Shown piece by piece: positions 42,101 through 50,544 of a stretch of DNA of 64,000 bases. The stretch is taken from positions 372,001 through 436,000 of the forward strand of contig NZ_JBPGNY010000002.1 of NCBI RefSeq assembly GCF_051133435.1, written 5' to 3'. Made by a program: the position numbers and the translations under genes. The notes beneath the pieces are model-generated. The model was not told the origin of the DNA. It saw only the letters and a program-made list of their open reading frames with translations, and ran no database searches. Source of the DNA: JAAYAO01 sp051133435 (GTDB lineage: Bacteria > Actinomycetota > Actinomycetes > Propionibacteriales > Propionibacteriaceae). The first letter of the stretch is position 1. Every line of letters starts with the position of its first letter.

Positions 42101-44712
42101 GGTTGCTGATGCTCGAACGTGCTCACCTGAATCGTCCGGTCGGCTGGCTGGGCCTGATCGGCCTGGTGCTGGTGCCGGTGATCATCGCCGCCAGTTTCAC
42201 CTGGGCCATCTGGAAATCCGATACCCGCCTGGACCGCATCGATGCCGCCATCGTCAACCTCGACGAGCCGGTGAAGATCGACGGCCAGATCGTGCCGATG
42301 GGCCGCCAATTGGCCGCCGGTCTGGTCACCGGCGATGAGCAGAATCCCGATCTGAACATCAACTGGGTGCTGTCCGACCCCGAGGACGCCGCCGCCGGCA
42401 TGGCTTCGGGACGCTACGCCGCGGTGGTCACCATTCCAAAAGATTTCTCGGCCGCAGCGACCTCCTTCGGGGGCAAACCGCAGGATGCCGAGAAGGCCGT
42501 GCTGCAGATCCAGACCTCCGAGATCGGGGGCGTGACCGATCCACAGGTCGCCAAGGTGATCATCGAAACCGCCGCCCGCATGATGAGCACCAGCCTGACC
42601 GAGACCTACCTGGACAACATCTATCTGGGCTTCAACCAGATGGGCGAACAGTTCGGCGAGCTCGCCGACGGCACGCAGCAACTGGCCGAAGGGGCCAACG
42701 AACTCTCCGGTGGCGTGCGGGAGGCCGCCACGGGAACCGCCGAGTTGGCGGCCGGGATGGGCCAACTGAGTGCCGGTGGGCAGGAGCTGTCCGAGGGTGC
42801 TCGAAAGCTCGATGCCGGTGCCGAGGAGTTGGCCTCCGGGTTGGGTCGGATGCGGGACGAGACCCGCGAGCTGCCCGGTCAGGCCCGGAAACTGGCCGAC
42901 GGTGCCGGGGAACTGTCCTCGGGTGCCGACCGGCTGGCGACCGGGGCCGACCAGCTCTCGTCCGGGGCCAAGGAACTCAGCACCGGGGTGCAGCAGTACG
43001 GCCAGGGTGTCGAACAGTTCGCCGCCGGCACCCGGCAGTACACCGCCGGGGTGCGCGAGTACGCCACCGGGGTGAAGCAACTCACCGATGGGGCCGAGCC
43101 GTTGATCGGGCCGCTGAATCAGCTCGCCGACGCCCTGGAGGGCACCCAGATGCCGTCCGCAGACGAGATCGAGGCCGCTCTGGCCGGGCTGGCCGACCTA
43201 CCCGACGGATTGCGGCAGATCGGTGGTGGGTTCAACGAGTTGACCACCCAACTCAAAACTTTGGCCGAGCAGGGCACCCCGGCTCCGGACGTGCCGTGCC
43301 CGCCCGAACTCGAAGGGGTGCCCGGGGCCTGTGAAGCCTTCCGGCAGGGCTTCGCCGCCGGTTGGCAGAACGGCACCCAACAGATCGGCCAAACCATCTG
43401 GCAGGGCTACAGCACTCCCGATCCGAACACCGGGCTGAGCCTGGCCGATGCCGGCCCGACCCTGGTGAACGCCGCCGCGGAGGTGGAGGCCGGGCTCGCC
43501 GGCCTCGATTCGGTGGTCGAGTTGGTGAAGTCGATGCAGGCCATGGGCACTACCGGCCTCACCCCCTCGGAGGGAATCCGACAGTTCACCAACGGTCTGA
43601 CCCAGCTCGGGATCGCCTCCGACAAGATCATCGCCGGCGGGGACGAACTCTCCCGGGGCGCGGCCGAGTTGGCCGGCGGGGCGCAGCAGCTCAGCTCGGG
43701 GGCGTCCCAGTACGCCGGCGGGGTCGAACAGTACGCCGGTGGCGTGCAGCAACTGGCCGGTGGCGCCGAGCAGCTCGCGGCAGGTGCCGAACAACTCCCG
43801 GGTGGTCTGCAGCAACTGGTCGACGGCATCGCGCAAACCGCCGCCGGGGCGTCCCAACTGTCGACCGGTACCGGTGAGTTGGCCTGGGGTATTCAACAGT
43901 TCAGCGCCGGCGTCACCGCCGCGGCCGGGGGTGCCGATGAACTGGCCTCCGGAATGGGGCAACTCGCCGCCGGTGCGGCGAAACTGGCCGAGGGCACCAC
44001 CGAGCTGGCCGAGGGTGTCGCCGAGGGACGCGACAAATTGCCGCACTACAGCGATGCCGACCGGGCCAACCTGAAGGGGGTGGTGGCCATGCCGGTCACC
44101 ACCGACCTGGCCGCCGACGGTGAACTGCTGCCGCTGGTGTCGGCCACCTCGTTGCTGATGGTGATGGCCCTGTGGCTGGGTGCCCTGGCGACCTACCTGC
44201 TGGTGCAGGCGGTGTCGGTGCGCACCCTGACCTCGAGCAAACCGTCCTGGCAGTTGGCCTGGCGGTCGATCTGGCCGGGGGTGGCGATCGCCGCCGTCCA
44301 GGCCGTGGCGTTGACCGCGGTCGGCCAGGTGGTGGTCGGATTGTCCTTCGCCCGGGCGATGGGAGTGCTCGGCATTCTGCTGCTGGCCGGTGCCATGTTC
44401 GTGGTGCTGAACCACGCCCTGGTGGCCTGGCTGGGTGGTTTCGGACGGGTGGTCTCGGTGACCCTGGTGGTGCTGTCGGTGTCGGGGGCGATCACCACCG
44501 CCCTACCGGGCTTCTTTCTCGGGGTGCGGCCGCTGTTGCCGTTGACCCCGGCGCTGGATGCGGTGCAGGCGATGATGGTCGGTGGATCGGGCATCGGCGG
44601 CAACCTGACGATGCTTCTGGGGTGGTTGATCGTGGCGGCCTCGGCCAGTGTGCTGGCGGTGGTGCGGTCGCGGACGGTCAGCGCCTCGCAGTTGATGCTC
44701 CGGTATTCCTGA
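42097..44712 (+). CDS. YhgE/Pip-family membrane protein
   Basis: This 871-residue protein has one N-terminal membrane helix (GWLGLIGLVLVPVIIAASFTWAIW), a long extracytoplasmic region and about five C-terminal helices related to ABC-2 permeases. The extracytoplasmic part (~190-340 and ~510-650) consists of heptad-type repeats of the form x-L-A-x-G-A-x (TAELAAGMGQLSAGGQEL, EQLAAGAEQLPGGLQQL), which form long helical stalks. Family members accompany MMPL or ABC transporters and include phage-infection and ESX/T7SS-linked proteins. Its ATG overlaps the MMPL stop, so the two probably form one export complex. Confidence 0.9.
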   Translation: MRLLMLERAHLNRPVGWLGLIGLVLVPVIIAASFTWAIWKSDTRLDRIDAAIVNLDEPVKIDGQIVPMGRQLAAGLVTGDEQNPDLNINWVLSDPEDAAAGMASGRYAAVVTIPKDFSAAATSFGGKPQDAEKAVLQIQTSEIGGVTDPQVAKVIIETAARMMSTSLTETYLDNIYLGFNQMGEQFGELADGTQQLAEGANELSGGVREAATGTAELAAGMGQLSAGGQELSEGARKLDAGAEELASGLGRMRDETRELPGQARKLADGAGELSSGADRLATGADQLSSGAKELSTGVQQYGQGVEQFAAGTRQYTAGVREYATGVKQLTDGAEPLIGPLNQLADALEGTQMPSADEIEAALAGLADLPDGLRQIGGGFNELTTQLKTLAEQGTPAPDVPCPPELEGVPGACEAFRQGFAAGWQNGTQQIGQTIWQGYSTPDPNTGLSLADAGPTLVNAAAEVEAGLAGLDSVVELVKSMQAMGTTGLTPSEGIRQFTNGLTQLGIASDKIIAGGDELSRGAAELAGGAQQLSSGASQYAGGVEQYAGGVQQLAGGAEQLAAGAEQLPGGLQQLVDGIAQTAAGASQLSTGTGELAWGIQQFSAGVTAAAGGADELASGMGQLAAGAAKLAEGTTELAEGVAEGRDKLPHYSDADRANLKGVVAMPVTTDLAADGELLPLVSATSLLMVMALWLGALATYLLVQAVSVRTLTSSKPSWQLAWRSIWPGVAIAAVQAVALTAVGQVVVGLSFARAMGVLGILLLAGAMFVVLNHALVAWLGGFGRVVSVTLVVLSVSGAITTALPGFFLGVRPLLPLTPALDAVQAMMVGGSGIGGNLTMLLGWLIVAASASVLAVVRSRTVSASQLMLRYS

Positions 44713-44741
44713 GGTTGTTTGGCGGCCGTGTGGCGACCCGG

Positions 44742-45875
44742 TCAGGGCTGGTACGGGCCGCCGACCGCCGTCCGGGCCTTCATCACATCGCGGGGTCGGT
44801 CGATACCGAGCCAGGCGGTGAGATTACCGGCCGGGTCCACCCACGACACCGCGGACAGCAGATCGTCGATGAACTCGGGGACGGCCCGGTCGTCGGGGCC
44901 GTGCGCACCGACGTACTGGAGTTTGTGCCCGAACTGATCGGACCAGAAGTAGGGCACTGGGTCGTACCCGGCAGAGATGTCACCCAGCAGGGTCGCCGCG
45001 GCCACCGCACCCCCGGAGGAGGCATCGTCCCAGTGCTGTCCGACCAAGTGGGCGCCGGCCCGCGGTGACCAGCGTTCGGTGACATCGCCGACCGCCACCA
45101 CATCGGGCGCGGACGTGCGCAGGTGCTCGTCCACGATCACCCCGCGATTCAGCTCCAGGCCGGAGTCGGCGAGCCAGCCGATATTGGGCCGCACCCCCAC
45201 CCCGGTGACCACCACATCGGCCTCGATCTCGATCCCGTCGGCCAGCAGAACCCGGCCCTCGTCGACCCGGGACACCGGGCAGCCGGTGTAGACCTGCACG
45301 GCTTCCCACCAGTGCTTGAGGTGCCGGGCCACCTGCGGGCCGAGTACCGCAGCCAGCGGCATATCGGTGGCTTCGATGCAGATCACCTCGCAGCCGCGGG
45401 CGAGTGCGCTGGTGGCGACTTCGGCCCCGATCCAACTGCCACCGATCAACACCACCCGCACGCCGGGCGCCAGTTTCTCGCGCAGCGCCAGGGCGTCGTC
45501 GGCGGTGCGCAGCAGGTGTTGGTGTCCGTCCCCCGGCATTCGGATCGGGGTGGCTCCGGTGGCGATCAGCAGGCGGTCGTAGTCGACCCGTCCGGGGCCG
45601 TCGGAGCCCTCGACCCGCACCTGTTTCGCGGCCGGGTCCAGGACCATGGCCCGGGTGCCGAGGCGCAGGTCGATCGCCAGTTTGTCGGTGTCGAAGGGCA
45701 GGGTGGTGCTGTCGCGTGTGCCGAGCAATACGTCTTTCGACAGGGGCGGCCGGTCATAGGGTGCGACGGCCTCCTCGGCGAGCATGGTCAGGTCGCCGTC
45801 GTATCCCTTGCGTCGCAGGGACGATGCGGTGCGCACCGCCGAGAGGCCGCCGCCGGCTATCACGATTCCACCCAT
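44742..45875 (-). CDS. FAD-dependent ferredoxin reductase
   Basis: This 377-residue flavoprotein transfers electrons from NAD(P)H to a ferredoxin. The FAD-binding GxGxxG is in IVIAGGGLSAVRTA, YDRPPLSKDVL is the typical reductase segment, and the NAD-binding motif is VVLIGGSWIGAEVA. TSAPDVVAVGDVTE gives the second FAD contact. The C-terminal domain matches rubredoxin/ferredoxin reductases of P450 and dioxygenase systems. The ATG at 45875 is seven bases after CGGAGG. It is divergent from a 3Fe-4S-type ferredoxin, its probable partner. Confidence 0.9.
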   Translation of the reverse strand: MGGIVIAGGGLSAVRTASSLRRKGYDGDLTMLAEEAVAPYDRPPLSKDVLLGTRDSTTLPFDTDKLAIDLRLGTRAMVLDPAAKQVRVEGSDGPGRVDYDRLLIATGATPIRMPGDGHQHLLRTADDALALREKLAPGVRVVLIGGSWIGAEVATSALARGCEVICIEATDMPLAAVLGPQVARHLKHWWEAVQVYTGCPVSRVDEGRVLLADGIEIEADVVVTGVGVRPNIGWLADSGLELNRGVIVDEHLRTSAPDVVAVGDVTERWSPRAGAHLVGQHWDDASSGGAVAAATLLGDISAGYDPVPYFWSDQFGHKLQYVGAHGPDDRAVPEFIDDLLSAVSWVDPAGNLTAWLGIDRPRDVMKARTAVGGPYQP

Positions 45876-45952
45876 GGGGAGCCTCCGCGGGGTCTCGATG
45901 ACGATGTGAGGTAATGGCCTCAAGGTACCTGCACGACCGGGATGGAGAAGTC

Positions 45953-46147
45953 ATGAAGGTGATCGCGGATCTGAACATGTGCCAGGGGCACGGCCTGTGC
46001 TCGATGGCTGCGCCGGATGTTTACGACCACGACGAGGACGGCCTGGTGGTGGTCAAGCTGGACGTCATTCCGCCCGAGTTGGCCGACGCCGCCGCCGACG
46101 GGGTCGAGGGCTGCCCCGAAATGGCCCTGAGCATCGTCGAGGAGTGA
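45953..46147 (+). CDS. 3Fe-4S-type ferredoxin
   Basis: This 64-residue ferredoxin is of the kind that feeds actinobacterial cytochromes P450. The cluster ligands are three cysteines: two in MCQGHGLCSMAAPDVY and one in EGCPEMALS, with His in place of the usual second-position residue of the first motif. The lack of a fourth cysteine indicates a 3Fe-4S cluster. GGAG precedes the ATG. It is divergent from the ferredoxin reductase; no P450 or other oxygenase partner is adjacent. Confidence 0.9.
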   Translation: MKVIADLNMCQGHGLCSMAAPDVYDHDEDGLVVVKLDVIPPELADAAADGVEGCPEMALSIVEE

Positions 46148-46159
46148 CCCGACCCGGCT

Positions 46160-47323
46160 TCAGCCGGCGGTGTCGATGCCGAGTCGGTCGAGGATCAACC
46201 CGGCCAGGGCCGCGGTGCGGGGTGCCAGTTCGGCGATGATGACGTGTTCGTGGTCGGCGTGTGAGCCGTCGCCGACACCGCCGAGGCCGTCCAGGGTGGG
46301 TACCCCGATGGCGGCGGTGTAGTTGCCGTCCGACCCGCCGCCGACCCGGATCGGCGGGGGCACCGGCAGGCCGAGGTTCTCGTTGACCCGGGCATAGGCC
46401 CGGTACAGATCTTGGGCCCGCTCCTGTTCCAGGGGTGGTCGGTTGATGCCGCCGGAGACCACCACCTGGGCCTGCGGCGCCAGGGCGGTGAGGGACTTCA
46501 TCGCCTCGTCGACCCGGCGCTGTTCGGTCAGCGTCCAGGCCCGCACATCCACATCGACCCAGGCTTCGGCGGGCACCGTGTTCACCGTGGTACCGCCCTG
46601 CAACCGGGTGGGGGTGACCGTGGTGCCCTCGACCGGGTCGGCCAGTTGGGTGAGCCGGTGAATCTGATGGGCCAGTTCGACCCCGGCGTTGATGCCCTTC
46701 TCCGGTTCCAGGCCGGCGTGCGCGGCACGTCCCCGAACCTGCAGTTGATAACGGGAAACGCCCTTGCGGCCGACCTTGATCGCACCGCCGTCACCGGAGG
46801 GTTCCAGCACCAGGGCGGCAATCGCGTTGGTGGCTTCGGCCTGGATGAAAGTGGCCGAGGTGAGCGACCCGACCTCTTCGTCTCCGGTGACCAGCAGGCT
46901 CACCCCGTTCAGGGCCTCGTCACCGTGGAGTTCGCGGATCAGCGCCAGGGCGTGAATGCCCATCACCAGGCCGCTGAGCATGTCGAAACAACCCGGGCCG
47001 CGCAGGATGCCGTCGCGGATGCTGAACGGCAGGCGTTCCAGGGTGCCGATCGGCCAGACCGTGTCCTGGTGGGTAACGATCACCACCTTGGGGTCACCCT
47101 CGCCGAACCGCAGCCGCAAATGGGTGACCCCCTGCAGGACCACGATCTCGGGTTCGGCCCCCAGCCGGCGGTGCAGCAGCGCGGCGATTGCGGCCGCACC
47201 GTCGGCAACCGCCTCGAGGTCCTCCGACGGGGTTTCCCGGGTGATCACCCGTTCCAGGTCGCGGAGCATCTGGGGCAATCGGGCAGAACTCGCCTGCAGC
47301 AGGGGTTGTTCGTACGCCGTCAT
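46160..47323 (-). CDS. M20-family metallopeptidase (carboxypeptidase G2-like)
   Basis: This 387-residue zinc hydrolase resembles carboxypeptidase G2/ArgE-type amidohydrolases. The metal ligands are visible in VTHQDTVWP (His, Asp), GCFDMLSG (bridging Asp), GDEEVGS (catalytic and ligand Glu), EPSGDGG (ligand position) and the final DGSHADHEHV. The dimerisation domain contains GRAAHAGLEPEKGINAG. The ATG at 47323 was chosen because the open frame upstream runs into the palindromic element at 47385. It removes a C-terminal or N-acyl group from an unknown substrate. Confidence 0.88.
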   Translation of the reverse strand: MTAYEQPLLQASSARLPQMLRDLERVITRETPSEDLEAVADGAAAIAALLHRRLGAEPEIVVLQGVTHLRLRFGEGDPKVVIVTHQDTVWPIGTLERLPFSIRDGILRGPGCFDMLSGLVMGIHALALIRELHGDEALNGVSLLVTGDEEVGSLTSATFIQAEATNAIAALVLEPSGDGGAIKVGRKGVSRYQLQVRGRAAHAGLEPEKGINAGVELAHQIHRLTQLADPVEGTTVTPTRLQGGTTVNTVPAEAWVDVDVRAWTLTEQRRVDEAMKSLTALAPQAQVVVSGGINRPPLEQERAQDLYRAYARVNENLGLPVPPPIRVGGGSDGNYTAAIGVPTLDGLGGVGDGSHADHEHVIIAELAPRTAALAGLILDRLGIDTAG

Positions 47324-47384
47324 ATCCACCTTTCGCTCGCCGCACCAGCCTAGTCCCCCTCCTTGCAGGCGGGACCTTGGATAC

Positions 47385-47448
47385 AAACGCACCCCGGAGC
47401 CGGTCATCCGGTGCTTTCGCGTCACATACCCGGCTGTGGGGTGCGTTT
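47385..47448. repeat. Palindromic element, family 2 copy 2
   Basis: Arms AAACGCACCCC (47385-47395) and its complement (47438-47448) flank a 42-base centre containing a further CCGG-rich inverted pair (GAGCCGG/CCGGCT). It matches the element at 26986-27051 in arms and centre length and aligns better when inverted. It lies five bases from the stop of the oxidase-family gene and about 60 bases upstream of the M20 gene. Confidence 0.8.
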
Positions 47449-47452
47449 GTGG

Positions 47453-48022
47453 TCAGGGGGCTCGGTCACTCCCGAGCACCGAGGCGGGCAATCGGGTGTC
47501 GAAGCCGTCGATGGTGCGGGCATTCTTCTCGCGCTGGTACTTCGCGATGCCCTCGGCGCCCTTCTTGTCGGCCCAGGAGGCCATCAGGTCGCGCTGACCG
47601 ACGTAGTCGTACAGCGGCACCCCGAAACCACAGGAGGTCTGGCACTCCCCCACCGTGACGTCGTAGACCTGCCGGGATCCCTCCAAGGGTGGGAACAGGG
47701 CGACCATCTCGTCGAAGTCGGGGTCGCCGGGTTGGATGATGCGGGCGGTGCCGTACAGCCGCAGGATCCACGGCTTGCCCTCGAAGCTGCAGAACATGAT
47801 CGTCATCCGGGGGTTCTGCACCAGATGCCCCGCAGTCTCATTGCCCGACCCGGTGCCGTTCAGCCAGGCCACCCGATTCGGCCCGAGCACCCGGAAGGTG
47901 TCCAGACCCTTCGGTGAAACGTTCACCCGACCGTCGGCGGCCGCAGTGCCCACGAAGAACATCTGCTGGCTCTCGATGAACTCCACCAACTGAGGTTCGA
48001 TGCTGTCGTAGAACTTGCCCAT
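47453..48022 (-). CDS. Pyridoxamine 5'-phosphate oxidase-family flavin-binding protein
   Basis: This 189-residue split-barrel protein matches the PNPOx-like family that binds FMN or F420. Landmarks are MFFVGTAAADGRVNVSPKGLDTFRVLGPNRVAWLNGTGSGNETAGHLVQNPRMTIMFCSFEG and LRLYGTARII. The GVPLYDYVGQRD segment with the following helical tail occurs in the subgroup of ~190 residues. Its true substrate and cofactor are uncertain. The stop lies next to a palindromic element. Confidence 0.85.
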   Translation of the reverse strand: MGKFYDSIEPQLVEFIESQQMFFVGTAAADGRVNVSPKGLDTFRVLGPNRVAWLNGTGSGNETAGHLVQNPRMTIMFCSFEGKPWILRLYGTARIIQPGDPDFDEMVALFPPLEGSRQVYDVTVGECQTSCGFGVPLYDYVGQRDLMASWADKKGAEGIAKYQREKNARTIDGFDTRLPASVLGSDRAP

Positions 48023-48078
48023 GCTTCATGCTCGCACGCGCATCCGGTGGGTCACCGGGTTTTCGGGCCTGCGGGGAG

Positions 48079-48105
48079 CTGCAACTTTAACGCTTAAAGT
48101 TGCAG
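48079..48105. repeat. Perfect 12-bp inverted repeat downstream of licT
   Basis: CTGCAACTTTAA (48079-48090) and TTAAAGTTGCAG (48094-48105) are separated by CGC. It lies 42 bases beyond the licT stop and 57 bases before the oxidase-family start. The A/T-rich core is unusual for this genome. It could be a terminator for the bgl operon, an operator for the next gene, or another palindromic element. Confidence 0.6.
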
Positions 48106-48146
48106 GTTCCGGTCGAAGCTGCTCACTTAACTCTTGTCCGGAGGAG

Positions 48147-48986
48147 CTACAGGTCTTTGGCGAGCCGGGCGATGTGGATGGTGAGGTAGCTGACCTCGTC
48201 GTCGGTGATCGGTTGGCCCAGGCGCAGTTCGAGTACCTGGCGTAGGTTGACCGCCGCCCCGTAGGCCTCGGGGTAGGCCTCCCGAATCGCCCCGGCGAAG
48301 GAGTCGGCGACCTGTTCCCGGAATTGCTGGCCCTGGTTGGCTCGGACGAAGAAGTAGCGCAGGTGGGTGATGAACCGGGCGGCGGTGAGGGAGTCCCGGT
48401 CGAAGCTGGTGCCGAGTACCTGTTCGAGCACATCGAAGATCTGGGTGAAAACGCCGGTCATCAGGTAGGTCTGCGACAGATCCCCGGTGGTGAATCCCGC
48501 ATTCACCAGGTGCAGGGCAATCGCGACGGCCTCACCCTCGGGCAGCGGGACGGGGGTGCGCCGGTTGACGTGGGCCAGTACCTCTTCGGCGACGGCCAGT
48601 TCATCGGCATACAGGTGGGCGATCTCGGCCCGCAGCGGATATTCGAGCTCCACCCCCATCCGCACCCGTTTCAGGGCGAAGCTGAGGTGGTCGGCCACCG
48701 CGATGACGGTGGTGGCCGGCAGGTCACCGGGCAGGCGTTCTCGGGCGACTTCCAGTGCCTCGTCGGCCCACTGCAGGTGCTCGGGCGGAATCGCCGACAG
48801 TTGCATCGCGAAGTTGTCGATATCGCGGCCGTCGTCGGCGATGAACACCCGGACGACCTTGGACATGTCGACCTTCATCCCGGGTTTGGCCTGAAAACCC
48901 AGGCCCCGGCCGCTGAGCACCACGTCCCCACGGTCGGCCGAGCGCGCCAACACCACGTTGTTGTTGAAAACGCGCAAGATCTCCAT
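48147..48986 (-). CDS. licT: BglG/LicT-family transcriptional antiterminator
   Basis: This 279-residue RNA-binding regulator has an N-terminal CAT domain (MEILRVFNNNVVLARSADRGDVVLSGRGLGFQAKPGMKVD) and two PTS regulation domains. PRD histidines that PTS proteins phosphorylate are visible in VADHLSFALKR, EIAHLYADEL, ITHLRYFFVR and LTIHIARL. The active dimer binds a RAT hairpin and prevents formation of the overlapping terminator; such a site is present in the leader at 52533-52560. It is the last gene of the bgl operon. The ATG at 48986 follows AAGGG. Confidence 0.93.
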   Translation of the reverse strand: MEILRVFNNNVVLARSADRGDVVLSGRGLGFQAKPGMKVDMSKVVRVFIADDGRDIDNFAMQLSAIPPEHLQWADEALEVARERLPGDLPATTVIAVADHLSFALKRVRMGVELEYPLRAEIAHLYADELAVAEEVLAHVNRRTPVPLPEGEAVAIALHLVNAGFTTGDLSQTYLMTGVFTQIFDVLEQVLGTSFDRDSLTAARFITHLRYFFVRANQGQQFREQVADSFAGAIREAYPEAYGAAVNLRQVLELRLGQPITDDEVSYLTIHIARLAKDL

Positions 48987-49070
48987 GCTCAACCCTTTCG
49001 AGGTGCGCCTCACGCTACCAACGCCTCGCCCATCGGTGACCGATCCCGGTCGGCCCGGCCGATGAGTGAA

Positions 49071-49113
49071 ACCGCTGCCCGGTCCCCTGGCGTCGTGGGC
49101 CCCGGGCAGCGGT
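49071..49113 (-). terminator. Hairpin between bglA and licT
   Basis: ACCGCTGCCCGG (49071-49082) and CCGGGCAGCGGT (49102-49113) form a perfect 12-bp stem with a 19-base loop seven bases past the bglA stop. TTTC follows on the minus strand. It may attenuate transcription into licT or protect the upstream mRNA end. Confidence 0.55.
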
Positions 49114-49119
49114 CGGCTC

Positions 49120-50529
49120 TCACTTCAGGGTGGCTCCGTTGCTGTTGATCAGGTCGCGGTACCAGCCGAAGGACTTCTTGCGGTAGCGCGCCAGGCTGCC
49201 GCTGCCGTCGTCGTTGCGGTCGACGTAGATGAATCCGTAGCGCTTGCTGAGCTGGGCGGTGGAGGCACTGACCAGGTCGATGCACCCCCAGGTGGTGTAG
49301 CCGAGCAGCTCGACACCGTCGGCGATCGCCTCACGCACCTGCACCAGGTGATCGTTCAGGTACGAGATCCGGTAGTCGTCGATCACGGTGAGTTCACCGT
49401 CCACCTCGACCAGTTCGTCCTTGGCCCCGAGACCGTTCTCGACGATGAACAGTGGCTTGCGCCAGCGTTCCCAGTAGTCGTTGAGGACGATCCGCAAGCC
49501 GACCGGGTCGATCTGCCAACCCCATTCGGACGCTTCCAAGTGCGGGTTGGGCACGCCGGCGAAGATGTTGCCGGCGCCCTTCTCGGCGTTGGGGTCGGCG
49601 GTGGCGCAGATGCTGACGTAGTAACTGAAGGAGACGAAGTCGACCGTGTGCTTGAGGTCTTCGCGGTCCTGGTCGGTGATCTCCAACTCCACCCCGAGCT
49701 CGCGCAGCTTGCGCTTGAAGTAGCCCGGGTACTCGCCGAAGCAATGCACGTCACCGAAGGCGAAGTTGTCGTGCTCGATCTGTCGGGCCGCCCAGACATC
49801 GGCGGGGTCGGGGGTCAGCGGGTAGGCGGGCATCGCGATGATCATGCAGCCGACCTTCGACTCCGGCATCAGCTCGTGGGCCAGTTTGGTGGCCCGGGCC
49901 GAGGCGACCAGCTCGTGGTGGATGGCCTGGTACAGGTCTTGATCGGTGAGTTGGTCCTTGGGCGTCCAGATGCCGCCGGACATCAGCGGGGCGTGCAGCA
50001 CCGCGTTGATCTCGTTGAAGGTCAGCCAGTACTTGACCCGCTTGCCGTAGCGCTCGAACAGCACCCGGCAGTAACGGTCGAAGAAGCCGATCATCTTGCG
50101 GTTGACCCAGCCGTCGTAGGTCTTGGCCAGATGCAGCGGGGTTTCGTAGTGGCTGATCGTGACCAGCGGCTCGATGCCGTGCTTCTCGCACTCGTCGAGG
50201 ACCCGGTCGTAGAAGGCCAGGCCCTCCTCATTGGGGGTTTCCTCGTCACCGTTGGGGAAGATCCGGCTCCAGGCGATCGAGAAGCGGAAGACCTTGAAGC
50301 CCATCTCGGCGAAGAGCGCGATGTCCTCGGCATAGCGGTGGTAGAAGTCGATGCCCTCGTGTTTGAGGTTGTCGGCGGTCGGTTCCTCGGTGGGTGGGGC
50401 GACGATGCCCTGGGGCATCACGTCCTGGATGGACAGGCCCTTGCCATCGGCGGTGTAGCCGCCCTCGAACTGGTTGGCGGCGGTGGCGCCGCCCCACAGG
50501 AAGCCTTCGGGGAAAGTGAGTTCGGTCAT
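49120..50529 (-). CDS. bglA: 6-phospho-beta-glucosidase (GH1)
   Basis: This 469-residue GH1 enzyme hydrolyses phosphorylated beta-glucosides delivered by the adjacent PTS permease. The acid/base glutamate is in WLTFNEINA and the nucleophile is in FIVENGLGAKD. The N-terminal FPEGFLWGGATAANQFEGGY and FRFSIAWSRIFPNGDE are typical, and KRYGFIYVDRND with SFGWYRDLI closes the barrel; the Lys-Tyr near that end fits phosphate recognition. It follows bglF by 15 bases on the minus strand. Confidence 0.95.
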   Translation of the reverse strand: MTELTFPEGFLWGGATAANQFEGGYTADGKGLSIQDVMPQGIVAPPTEEPTADNLKHEGIDFYHRYAEDIALFAEMGFKVFRFSIAWSRIFPNGDEETPNEEGLAFYDRVLDECEKHGIEPLVTISHYETPLHLAKTYDGWVNRKMIGFFDRYCRVLFERYGKRVKYWLTFNEINAVLHAPLMSGGIWTPKDQLTDQDLYQAIHHELVASARATKLAHELMPESKVGCMIIAMPAYPLTPDPADVWAARQIEHDNFAFGDVHCFGEYPGYFKRKLRELGVELEITDQDREDLKHTVDFVSFSYYVSICATADPNAEKGAGNIFAGVPNPHLEASEWGWQIDPVGLRIVLNDYWERWRKPLFIVENGLGAKDELVEVDGELTVIDDYRISYLNDHLVQVREAIADGVELLGYTTWGCIDLVSASTAQLSKRYGFIYVDRNDDGSGSLARYRKKSFGWYRDLINSNGATLK

Positions 50530-50544
50530 GGGGGTGTTCCTTTC

